A DNA stretch of 64,000 nt, from the NCBI GenBank assembly GCA_003105015.1, contig PQAF01000027.1, forward strand, positions 62,001 through 126,000, written 5' to 3'. Position numbers and translations under genes: made by a program. Origin of the DNA: Rhodocyclales bacterium. GTDB taxonomy: Bacteria > Pseudomonadota > Gammaproteobacteria > Burkholderiales > Rhodocyclaceae. The notes under the pieces were generated by a model, which saw only the letters and a program-made list of their open reading frames with translations, was not told where the DNA came from and did not search any database. Positions 8,239 to 14,988 of this stretch are shown one piece after another (positions within the stretch are counted from its first letter, which is position 1; the number at the start of each line of letters is the position of its first letter).

Positions 8239-9174
8239 ATGCAAACCGACCATCCGCCCCTGCCCGAAGGCTTCCCGCTGGAAGGCTACCGTATCGAGCG
8301 GCAGCTCTCGCAGGGCGGCTTTTCCATCGTCTACCTGGCCTGCGACGAGGACGGCAGGCATGTGGCCATCAAGGAATACCTGCCCGCCGGGCTGGCGCGA
8401 CGCGGCGCCGATGCCGCAGGCGTGACAGTCGACGACGAGCACCAGGCGGCGTTCAACAGCGGCCTGAAATGCTTCTTCGAGGAAGGCCGCATCCTCGCCG
8501 GCATCGACCATCCCAACGTGGTGCACGTGAAGAACTTCTTTCGCGCCAACGGCACGGCCTACCTGGTGATGCGCTACGAGCGCGGCAGCACGCTGAAGGA
8601 GCACGTGCGCCGGCTGACAGAGGGTGGCGCCCCCGTCGGCGAGGAATTCCTGCGCAACGTCTTCGCGCGCGTGCTCTCCGGCCTGCGCGAAGTGCACACC
8701 CACAAGCTGCTGCACCTCGACATCAAGCCTGCGAACATCTATGTGCGCAACGACGGCCATCCGGTCCTGCTGGACTTCGGCGCCGCGCGCCTGGGGCTCG
8801 GCCCCGGCGCCGGCACGCACGCGGTGCTCACGCCCGGCTTCGCCGCACCGGAGCAGCAGGGCTCGGGCGAGCCCCTGGGGCCGTGGACGGACATCTACTC
8901 GGTCGGCGCCTCCCTCTACGACTGTCTGGCCGGAACCGCGCCGCAGCCGGCCGACCTGCGCCTGCTCCGGGACGAACTGGAACCCGCCCAGCAACGCTGG
9001 GGCAAACGCTATTCGCCGCAACTCCTCGAACTGATCGACTGGTGCCTGAAGCTGCCCGTCGACCAGCGCCCGCAAAGCGTCTTCGCCCTGCAGAAGGTGC
9101 TCAGCGGCGAACAGCTCGACCTGGTCGACCCGTCCTGGTTCGACGTCCCGCCGGCCCCGCCCAAGGGCGAATAG
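8239..9174 (+). CDS. Hanks-type serine/threonine protein kinase
   Basis: A 311-residue soluble kinase. The glycine-rich loop is LSQGGFSIVY (about residues 24-33) and the catalytic Lys is in VAIKEYLP. The catalytic loop is HLDIKPANI, with Leu where Arg is usual (HRD to HLD). The DFGAAR magnesium loop and APEQ follow. There is no membrane segment or sensor domain. Kinases of this EYLPA type are often linked to type VI secretion or PP2C phosphatases, but neither is present here. Its target is unknown. Confidence 0.92.
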   Translation: MQTDHPPLPEGFPLEGYRIERQLSQGGFSIVYLACDEDGRHVAIKEYLPAGLARRGADAAGVTVDDEHQAAFNSGLKCFFEEGRILAGIDHPNVVHVKNFFRANGTAYLVMRYERGSTLKEHVRRLTEGGAPVGEEFLRNVFARVLSGLREVHTHKLLHLDIKPANIYVRNDGHPVLLDFGAARLGLGPGAGTHAVLTPGFAAPEQQGSGEPLGPWTDIYSVGASLYDCLAGTAPQPADLRLLRDELEPAQQRWGKRYSPQLLELIDWCLKLPVDQRPQSVFALQKVLSGEQLDLVDPSWFDVPPAPPKGE

Positions 9175-9181
9175 CGGCGGA

Positions 9182-9198
9182 TGCGACGTTTTGTCGCA
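9182..9198. promoter_or_regulatory. 17-bp palindrome, CRP/FNR-type operator copy A
   Basis: TGCGACGTTTTGTCGCA has perfect 6-bp arms and 5-bp spacing, the geometry of CRP/FNR-family sites. A good -10 box (TAGGAT, 9222-9227) begins 32 bp from its centre. The centre therefore falls near -42, where class II activators bind. A near-identical element lies at 18133-18149 with the same spacing. The arms could also form a hairpin (GGATGCGAC/GTCGCATCC) after the kinase gene. Confidence 0.65.
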
Positions 9199-9259
9199 TC
9201 CCCCTGCCGCGGCCGCTCGGTTAGGATTGCCGCATACAAGATGATTCGGGAGAGATGCC

Positions 9260-9448
9260 ATGAGCCAGCCGCAAGCCGCACCGCAAACCAGCCAGAACCC
9301 GCCGGAGATGGCCGCCCTGCTGCTGGGCGCCGGTTTCGCGCTTGCCTCGCTGATTCTGCTGCCCGCCGTTGCGCAGCGCATCGGCATGGGTTCCAGCCTG
9401 ACAATCGCCCTGCGCGGCGCGCTGATGCGCGCGGCCAATCGCCTCTGA
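9260..9448 (+). CDS. Small single-span membrane protein
   Basis: A 62-residue protein with a polar, Gln/Pro-rich N-terminus and one hydrophobic segment (about residues 18-36). A GGGAGAG ribosome site lies just before the ATG. It is the first gene behind the palindromic operator and -10 box at 9182-9227, and a terminator follows. I do not recognise a family. Position and regulation tie it to the copper locus. Confidence 0.6.
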   Translation: MSQPQAAPQTSQNPPEMAALLLGAGFALASLILLPAVAQRIGMGSSLTIALRGALMRAANRL

Positions 9449-9472
9449 ACGCTGCGCCCCACCTTTGATTTG

Positions 9473-9497
9473 GCGCGCTTGCCGGCGCGCGGTTTTT
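9473..9497 (+). terminator. Hairpin with T run before the SCO1 gene
   Basis: GCGCGC, loop TTGCCG, then GCGCGC, GG and five T. The stem is short but pure GC. It would end the transcript of the small membrane protein, with possible read-through into SCO1. Confidence 0.65.
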
Positions 9498-9535
9498 CTG
9501 TAAGCTCGAGGATGCGGCATACAGCCCGTCCGAAC

Positions 9536-10117
9536 ATGCGCAAGTTTCACGCCTTTATCGCTTCCATCTCCGTCGCGCTCCTCTTCGCGGCGTATCTCGC
9601 AGGATGCTCAGACCACGGCACGCCGCCGCCCGGCGCCCCGATCGGCGGCGACTTCGTGCTGCGCTCGGCCGACGGCCCGGTGGACACCCGCGCGCTGCGC
9701 GGCAAGGTGCTGCTCATCTACTTCGGCTACACGCACTGCCCCGACGTCTGCCCGGCTTCGCTCGCCGCCGCCGCGCAGGCACTCCACACGCTGTCGGTCG
9801 AGGAGCGGCCGAAGGTCCGCCTCATCATGGTCTCGGTCGACCCGGAGCGCGACACGCCGGCCCGCCTCAAGGAATACGCCGCCTATTTCCACCCGGAGAT
9901 GATCGGCGTCACCGGCACGCCGGAGGAGATCGCCGCCGCCGCCCGGTCCTTCGGCGCCGGCTACATCCGCCAGCCGGCGCAGCCGGACGGCAGCTATGCG
10001 GTGGACCACACCACGCGCACCTATGTCCTGGCGCCCGACGGCAGGCTCGCAGCCTCCCTCGAGTTGAACGCGCCGGCGGACAAATACCTGGAGACGGTGC
10101 GCGGGTTGCTGAAATGA
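9536..10117 (+). CDS. SCO1/SenC family copper chaperone lipoprotein
   Basis: A 193-residue protein with a lipoprotein signal (AAYLAGC) and a thioredoxin fold. The copper-binding CxxxC is in HCPDVCP and the distal ligand His is in VDHTTRTYVL. SCO proteins deliver copper to the CuA centre of cytochrome oxidase or to nitrous-oxide reductase, or keep those cysteines reduced. I chose the ATG at 9536 because it starts a proper signal peptide; the upstream in-frame ATG would add 22 residues. The stop overlaps the next ATG. Confidence 0.92.
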   Translation: MRKFHAFIASISVALLFAAYLAGCSDHGTPPPGAPIGGDFVLRSADGPVDTRALRGKVLLIYFGYTHCPDVCPASLAAAAQALHTLSVEERPKVRLIMVSVDPERDTPARLKEYAAYFHPEMIGVTGTPEEIAAAARSFGAGYIRQPAQPDGSYAVDHTTRTYVLAPDGRLAASLELNAPADKYLETVRGLLK

Positions 10118-10449
10118 AATTGCGCCCCTCCAGCCTCGCCTTCGTCGCGCTCGGCCTCGCCGTCGCCGGCTTCGCCGCGACCTTCGTCGATGCCGCCCTG
10201 CTGCGCGAGCGCAACGCCCCGCAACTCGCCGCGCGCGGCGCGCTGGCGGCGCGGCTGGGACTGACCGACCTCGCCCTGTTCACCGAGGCCCGCTACACCC
10301 GCCATCCCTCGCAGGCCGACCTGCATTCGGCCTTCCAGGACCACCCGGCGGCGCTGGAGCACTTCCCCACCGGCTCGCTGCTGCCACCGCCGGCGGCATT
10401 GATCGCACACCATGAACGCCTGGATCGAGAAGCAACGTCACCTGATTGA
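10114..10449 (+). CDS. Small exported or membrane-anchored protein of unknown function
   Basis: A 111-residue protein starting at an ATGA overlap with SCO1. One N-terminal hydrophobic segment (about residues 8-26) acts as an anchor or signal. The rest is polar, with no cysteines and a few histidines (HPSQADLHS, IAHHERLD). Its 3' end overlaps the ABC permease start by 38 bp, so translation is coupled. I do not recognise a family. Its place between SCO1 and the transporter suggests a partner of the permease. Confidence 0.7.
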   Translation: MKLRPSSLAFVALGLAVAGFAATFVDAALLRERNAPQLAARGALAARLGLTDLALFTEARYTRHPSQADLHSAFQDHPAALEHFPTGSLLPPPAALIAHHERLDREATSPD

Positions 10450-11548
10450 CTTCACGCTGGCCTCGCTGGCCCGGCGGCGGACGAAGAACCTCGGCCTGCT
10501 GCTGGTTTACGCGCTGCTGGTGTTCGTCCTCGCCTCGGTGGCGCTGTACACCCACGCCCTGCGCCAGGAGGCGGCGCGGGTGCTCGAGCGCTCGCCGGAA
10601 GTCATCCTGCAGCGCATGGTGGCGGGGCGCCACGACCTCATCCCGCCCGGCTACCTCGAGAGGATCGGCCGCATCCGCGGCGTGCAGCAGATCGAGGGCC
10701 GCCTGTGGGGCTACTACTACGACCCGGTGGTGAAGGCCAACTACACCTTCATGGCGCCGGCGGCCGAACAGGTGAAGGCGGGGACCCTCGTCGTCGGCCC
10801 GGCGGTGGCGCGCTCGCGCGGCCTGGCGCCCGGCAATACGATTTCCTTCCGCGCCTATTCCGGCAAGCTGTTCGCCTTCACCGTCGCCGGCGTGCTGCCG
10901 CATGCCTCGGAGCTGGTCTCCGCCGACCTGGTGCTGATGAGCGAAGCGGACTTCCGCGCCTTCTTCGAATACCCGGCCGGCCACCACACCGACATCGCGC
11001 TGTCGGTGGCCAATCCGCTGGAGGTGCGCACCGTCGCCGCCAAGCTCGCCGCCGCCCTGCCCGATTCGCGGCCGATCCTGCGCGAGGAAGTGCTGCGCAC
11101 CTATGCCTCGATCTTCGACTGGCGCGAGGGCCTGATGCTGGCGCTGCTCTCCGCGGCGATCTTCGCCTTCGCCATCCTCGCCTGGGAGAAGGCCTCGGGC
11201 CTCTCCGCCGAGGAGAAGCGCGAGATCGGCATCCTCAAGGCCATCGGCTGGGAGACCGGCGACGTCATCAAGATGAAGCTGTGGGAAGGCGGCCTCATTT
11301 CGCTCACCGCCTTCCTCCTCGGCTTCGTCGCCGCGTATGTGCAGGTGTTCCGCTTCGGCGCGCCGCTGTTCGAGCCGGTGCTGAAGGGCTGGGCGGTGCT
11401 TTACCCGCGCTTCGAACTGGTGCCGGCCATCGACGGCCTGCAGGTGGCGACGCTGTTCTTCTTCACCGTCTTTCCCTACATGGCGGCGGTGCTGGTGCCG
11501 ATCTGGCGCGCGGCCATCACCGACCCGGATTCGGCCATGCGGTCATGA
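10412..11548 (+). CDS. FtsX/MacB-type ABC transporter permease
   Basis: A 378-residue permease with the FtsX architecture. One helix (about 26-48) is followed by a long periplasmic domain (about 50-225) and three helices at the C-terminus. The cytoplasmic coupling segment EEKREIGILKAIGWETGDVI is the classic FtsX/LolE signature. Such systems move lipoproteins or release substrates across the periplasm rather than importing solutes. The ATG lies inside the upstream gene and the stop overlaps the ATPase ATG, so it is co-translated with both. Confidence 0.9.
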   Translation: MNAWIEKQRHLIDFTLASLARRRTKNLGLLLVYALLVFVLASVALYTHALRQEAARVLERSPEVILQRMVAGRHDLIPPGYLERIGRIRGVQQIEGRLWGYYYDPVVKANYTFMAPAAEQVKAGTLVVGPAVARSRGLAPGNTISFRAYSGKLFAFTVAGVLPHASELVSADLVLMSEADFRAFFEYPAGHHTDIALSVANPLEVRTVAAKLAAALPDSRPILREEVLRTYASIFDWREGLMLALLSAAIFAFAILAWEKASGLSAEEKREIGILKAIGWETGDVIKMKLWEGGLISLTAFLLGFVAAYVQVFRFGAPLFEPVLKGWAVLYPRFELVPAIDGLQVATLFFFTVFPYMAAVLVPIWRAAITDPDSAMRS

Positions 11549-12219
11549 TCGAACTGAAATCCATCCGCAAGGCCTTCAACCAGGGCCGGCCCAACGAGTT
11601 CTGGGCACTGAACGGCATCGACCTGACCATCGAGGCGAAGAAGGTCACGGCCTTCCGCGGCCCGAGCGGCTCGGGCAAGACCACGCTGCTGACCATCGTC
11701 GGCTGCCTCGCCCGACCCACCAGCGGCCGCGTGCGGCTGGCCGAGGACGACATCTCCGGCCTGCCCGAGCGCTTCCTCACCGACATCCGCCGCAGCACCT
11801 TCGGCTTCGTCTTCCAGCAGTTCAACCTGATCAAGGGCCTCTCCGCCCTCGACAACGTGATGCTGCCGGCCTTCCCCACCGGCCGGCCGCACCGCGAGTT
11901 GCGCGAGCGTTCCGAGTCGCTGCTCGACCGCCTGAAGCTCGCGCACCGGCGCGAGGCGCGCGTCGAATGGCTCTCCGGCGGCGAGCAGCAGCGCGTCGCC
12001 ATCGCCCGCGCCCTGGTGAACGATCCGAAAGTGCTGATCGCCGACGAGCCCACCGCCAACCTCGACACCGCGCTGTCGCGCGAATTCATGGGCATCCTGG
12101 AAAACCTCAACGCCGAGGGCCGCACGGTGATCCTCACCAGCCACGACCCGCTGGTGGTGGAGTCCGCCGCCGTGCACCGCGTCGTGTCGATGCGCGACGG
12201 CCGGCTGACGGAGGACTGA
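11545..12219 (+). CDS. LolD/MacB-type ABC transporter ATPase
   Basis: A 224-residue ATPase, complete and single-domain. Walker A is GPSGSGKTT (about residues 39-47), the Q loop is FQQFN, the signature is LSGGEQQRVAIARAL, Walker B is VLIADEPTANLD, and the switch His is in LTSHD. It is the partner of the preceding FtsX-type permease (ATGA overlap). Its sequence class (LolD/MacB) matches the permease class, so the two form one exporter or mechanotransmission complex. Confidence 0.94.
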   Translation: MIELKSIRKAFNQGRPNEFWALNGIDLTIEAKKVTAFRGPSGSGKTTLLTIVGCLARPTSGRVRLAEDDISGLPERFLTDIRRSTFGFVFQQFNLIKGLSALDNVMLPAFPTGRPHRELRERSESLLDRLKLAHRREARVEWLSGGEQQRVAIARALVNDPKVLIADEPTANLDTALSREFMGILENLNAEGRTVILTSHDPLVVESAAVHRVVSMRDGRLTED

Positions 12220-12227
12220 CATGAAAC

Positions 12228-12275
12228 AGCCCCCACGCTCACGTTGCTCGCTGCCCCCCAAGGGGGCGCGTCAGT
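12228..12275. repeat. Dispersed GC-rich palindromic repeat of betaproteobacterial type
   Basis: An 83-bp gap interrupts an otherwise tightly packed operon here. It contains CCCCACGCTCACGTTGCTCG followed by CTGCCCCCCAAGGGGGCGCG. GCCCCC-CAA-GGGGGC forms a hairpin. Elements with almost this sequence are, from memory, widely scattered in betaproteobacterial genomes. The rest of the gap shows nothing else. Confidence 0.6.
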
Positions 12276-12302
12276 GTCTTCGGACGGCCGGGCGCCACTG
12301 AC

Positions 12303-13304
12303 ATGCTGTTCCAGCCGGCCATCATCGCCCTGCTGCTGGCTTCGGGAGTCGCCGTCGCCATGCTGGCGGCCGCCGCGCCCTTCGCCGTGCAGGTGATCCG
12401 CCAGTGGGACATCGCCAGCGGCTCCGAGCGCCAGCTGCAGCTCGAGCGTCGTACCTACCTGTTCTCGACCCTGGCCGCCTTCGTCATGACGGTGCAACTG
12501 ATCGCTTTGCTGCTCTTCGTCTTCAACGCCGACCGCATGTCGGTGATGTTCGTCGGCGCCATGTGCGCGGTGGGCACGCTCAACGTCAACGCCTGGGGCT
12601 TTCCGGCGCTGATCGCGCAGATGGCGGTGTTCTTCCTCGCCGCAACGTGGCTGGCGGTGAACCACGTCGACACGCGCGCGCCGGACTATCCGCTGGTGCG
12701 CATCAAGTACGCACTGCTGCTCCTGCTGCTGCCGGCGCTGGCCTTCGCCTTCGGCCTGCAGCTCAAATATTTCCTCGGTCTCAAGGCCGACGTCATCACT
12801 TCCTGCTGCGGCAGCCTGTTCTCGGGCGACGCCAAGGGGCTTGCCGCCGAGGTCGCCGCACTGAAGCCGGCGCCGGCGATGCTGCTGTTCTACGGCGCCA
12901 TCGCCGTGTCGGCGGGACTGACTTTTGCACACGCCCGCACGCGCCGCTACGGCTACGCGGCCGCGGCGGCCTCAGCCGGCGCCTTCGCCGCGACGCTGGT
13001 CGGCGTGCTCTCCTTCGTCTCGCTCTACATCTACGAGCACCCCAACCACCATTGCCCCTTCTGCATCCTCAAGCCGGAATACGGCCACCAGGGCTACTGG
13101 CTCTACGTGCCGCTGTTCGCCGCCACCGCCGCCGGCCTGGGCGTCGGCGCGCTGCAGCCCTTTCGCCGCGTCGCCAGCCTGCGCGAGGTCCTGCCGACGG
13201 TGTCGAGGCGGCTGGCAAGCATCGCTGCGATCGGCTATCTTCTCGTCGCGATGATCGCCACGTATTTCGTGTTGCAATCCAACCTGATCCTGATCGGGCA
13301 CTGA
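12303..13304 (+). CDS. Polytopic membrane protein with SCCG and CPFC motifs
   Basis: A 333-residue protein with about eight membrane helices. Two cysteine motifs stand out: Ser-Cys-Cys-Gly at 167-170 and Cys-Pro-Phe-Cys at 251-254, preceded by two histidines (HHCPFC) at a helix end. This layout suggests disulfide exchange across the membrane or metal relay, loosely reminiscent of VKOR or DsbB proteins. I see no true match to a named family. It sits between the ABC transporter and a TlpA-like thioredoxin, one base before the latter. It carries one GACTGACTTT copy. Confidence 0.75.
   Translation: MLFQPAIIALLLASGVAVAMLAAAAPFAVQVIRQWDIASGSERQLQLERRTYLFSTLAAFVMTVQLIALLLFVFNADRMSVMFVGAMCAVGTLNVNAWGFPALIAQMAVFFLAATWLAVNHVDTRAPDYPLVRIKYALLLLLLPALAFAFGLQLKYFLGLKADVITSCCGSLFSGDAKGLAAEVAALKPAPAMLLFYGAIAVSAGLTFAHARTRRYGYAAAAASAGAFAATLVGVLSFVSLYIYEHPNHHCPFCILKPEYGHQGYWLYVPLFAATAAGLGVGALQPFRRVASLREVLPTVSRRLASIAAIGYLLVAMIATYFVLQSNLILIGH
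12916..12925 (+). repeat. GACTGACTTT copy in the SCCG/CPFC protein gene
   Basis: Exact copy in sense with the gene, encoding GLTF in SAGLTFAH with codons GGA-CTG-ACT-TTT. Its left flank GGCGG is shared with the copy at 16288. Confidence 0.8.
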
Positions 13305-13305
13305 C

Positions 13306-13794
13306 ATGCGTTTCCTGTTCCTCGCCTGCCTCGTCCTGCTGACTGCCTGCGGCGGCGAGCCGGCCGCCAAATTGAACCTCGGCGATCCCGCCCCCGCCTT
13401 CGCCACGCAAAGGCTCGACGGCGGCAAGGCGGATTTCCCCGCGGCAGCGGCCGGCCGGCCGCTGGTGATCCGCTTCTGGGCCGACTGGTGCAAGTACTGC
13501 GAGCCGGAGATGAAAGCCATCGATGCCGTCTACCGGCGCCACAGGGACAAAGGGCTGGAGGTGTTCGCCATCAACGCCGGCCAGGACAAGGCGACGGTCG
13601 AGGCCTTCATCCGCAAGCTCGGCGTCACCTACCCGGTCCTGCTCGACGAGCAGTCCTCCATCGCCAGGCGCTACGGCGTGGTCGGCCTGCCGACCACCTA
13701 TTTCGTCGATGCAGAAGGCGTGGTGCGCGGCAAGGTGATCGGCGAAGCCGACGAGGCGGTATTCGAGCGGCACGCGCTCGCGCTGCTCAAGTGA
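13306..13794 (+). CDS. TlpA-like thioredoxin-fold lipoprotein
   Basis: A 162-residue lipoprotein (lipobox LLTAC near residue 15) with a thioredoxin fold. The active site is WCKYC (about residues 63-67) and the cis-Pro is in GLPTTYFVD. It is probably a periplasmic disulfide reductase that keeps copper-site cysteines or SCO1 reduced, like TlpA. The start follows the preceding stop by one base (TGACATG) and the stop overlaps a GTG start. Confidence 0.93.
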   Translation: MRFLFLACLVLLTACGGEPAAKLNLGDPAPAFATQRLDGGKADFPAAAAGRPLVIRFWADWCKYCEPEMKAIDAVYRRHRDKGLEVFAINAGQDKATVEAFIRKLGVTYPVLLDEQSSIARRYGVVGLPTTYFVDAEGVVRGKVIGEADEAVFERHALALLK

Positions 13795-13961
13795 GCGATC
13801 CTCAGCGCCCCTGCGACCTGTGCAGCCTGCCGGTGGGGGTGAAGCCCTTCGCGCTCGTCGTGCAGGGTAAAACCCTCGAATTCTGCTGCGAAGGCTGCAA
13901 GGGAATCTACGAAATGTTGCACGAGATCAAAGAATCGCCCGATAAATCGGCAGAACATTGA
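13791..13961 (+). CDS. 56-residue Cys-rich metal-binding mini-protein (FCCEGC)
   Basis: A GTG start at 13791 overlaps the TlpA-like stop. The protein has CDLCSLPVG at the N-terminus and FCCEGCKGIYEML after one beta hairpin. This matches the stand-alone form of the metal-binding domain that precedes HMA domains in CcoI/FixI-type copper ATPases. It is likely a cytoplasmic copper (or other soft metal) carrier for the P-type ATPase encoded downstream. It is too short to be found by length alone, but the cysteine pattern is clear. Confidence 0.85.
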   Translation: MSDPQRPCDLCSLPVGVKPFALVVQGKTLEFCCEGCKGIYEMLHEIKESPDKSAEH

Positions 13962-13988
13962 ATTGTTAATCCTGAAGGGAGAGTAGAC

Positions 13989-14339
13989 ATGATGATGGAA
14001 GAACAAGCCCGCCACATGATGGGCGGCATGATGGGCAGCCCGATGACCCAGGGCGCCATGATGGCCGCCACCGGCTTCGCCGCTGGGCGCGGCCTGATCG
14101 GAGGCGTTTTGCTGCGCAACCCGCTGCTCTTGATCGGCGCCGGCCTCGTCGCCGGCTATCTGGTGCACAAGTACGAGAAGGAGATCGTGCTGGCCGCCTC
14201 GAAGGCGATGGGCATGGGCAAGGACTTCGCCCTGCAGCAGAAGGAGCACCTCTCCGACCTCGTCGCCGAGGCGCAGGAGCAGGAAGCTCAGACAGCAACA
14301 GCGGCGCCGGCCGCCGAACCGCCGTCCCCCCAAGCCTGA
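13989..14339 (+). CDS. Met-rich small membrane protein
   Basis: A 116-residue protein. The first 27 residues contain ten methionines (MMMEEQARHMMGGMMG and following) plus a His, the kind of cluster that binds Cu(I). One membrane segment follows (about 44-62, PLLLIGAGLVAGYLV). The tail is Ala/Gln/Glu-rich. A GAAGGGAGAG ribosome site precedes the ATG. I do not recognise a named family. The context (mini-metallochaperone before, copper ATPase after) supports a metal role. Confidence 0.75.
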   Translation: MMMEEQARHMMGGMMGSPMTQGAMMAATGFAAGRGLIGGVLLRNPLLLIGAGLVAGYLVHKYEKEIVLAASKAMGMGKDFALQQKEHLSDLVAEAQEQEAQTATAAPAAEPPSPQA

Positions 14340-14358
14340 CTTTTCGCAGGAGCATCCC

Positions 14359-14988
14359 ATGTCCCACGCCGAGGCCTGGGCGCGGCAGATCGCCGTGCGC
14401 CATCGCGAGGCTGGTCACCTGCGCTTCGAACTGCCGGCCGAACTCTGCGAAGGCCCGCGCGCCGATGCGCTGGAGAACGGACTCGTCGGCAGCGCCGGCA
14501 TCTACCGCGCCACGCTGTATCGGGCCGCGCGCAAGTTCTCGCTGCGCTACGACCCGCACCAGGCCAGCGAACGCGAAGTCGTGAAGGCGCTGCGCGCACG
14601 CCTCGACGCTCTCCCCGGCCCGCTCGCCCAGGCGCTGCAGCCCGCCGCGCAGCAGCTGGGCCAGTCGATGCATGCGGCGAAAGAGAAGCTCGAGACCGGC
14701 GCGCGCCGCAAGCTGGCGCAGTTCCGCCTCGCCCTGATGAAGCTGCGCCAGGCGCAGCCGAAGGCAGGCTCCCTGCAGGCGCGCCTGCAGCCGGTCCTTG
14801 CCAATGCGCTCACCGAGAAGGCCATCATCAACTTTCTCAACGATCTGCTCGCCTTCTACCTGATCAAGGTGCACTGGGAGTTGATCACCAAGCGCTGGAT
14901 GCGCAATCCGGTCGCCCACGCCGACGCCTGGCTGGCCATCTTCTACCTGATGTACCTGCTGGTGCGCTACCGGAAGACGAACAAGTGA
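14359..14988 (+). CDS. HMA-like protein of the copper ATPase locus
   Basis: A 209-residue protein. The N-terminal 80 residues have the alternation of an HMA/ferredoxin-like fold (GHLRFELP, a helix, then FSLRYDPHQASEREVVKAL) but lack the CxxC. A helical, positively charged middle follows. The C-terminus has hydrophobic segments (INFLNDLLAFYLI, DAWLAIFYLMYLLV). The N-terminus resembles the first 70 residues of the next protein, so the two may bind each other. The stop overlaps the ATPase GTG start. Confidence 0.7.
   Translation: MSHAEAWARQIAVRHREAGHLRFELPAELCEGPRADALENGLVGSAGIYRATLYRAARKFSLRYDPHQASEREVVKALRARLDALPGPLAQALQPAAQQLGQSMHAAKEKLETGARRKLAQFRLALMKLRQAQPKAGSLQARLQPVLANALTEKAIINFLNDLLAFYLIKVHWELITKRWMRNPVAHADAWLAIFYLMYLLVRYRKTNK

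Noticed and set aside
11545..12219. NosF-type ATPase of a nosDFY set
   Set aside because: The sequence class is LolD/MacB and the partner permease is FtsX-like, not NosY-like. No nosD is present.
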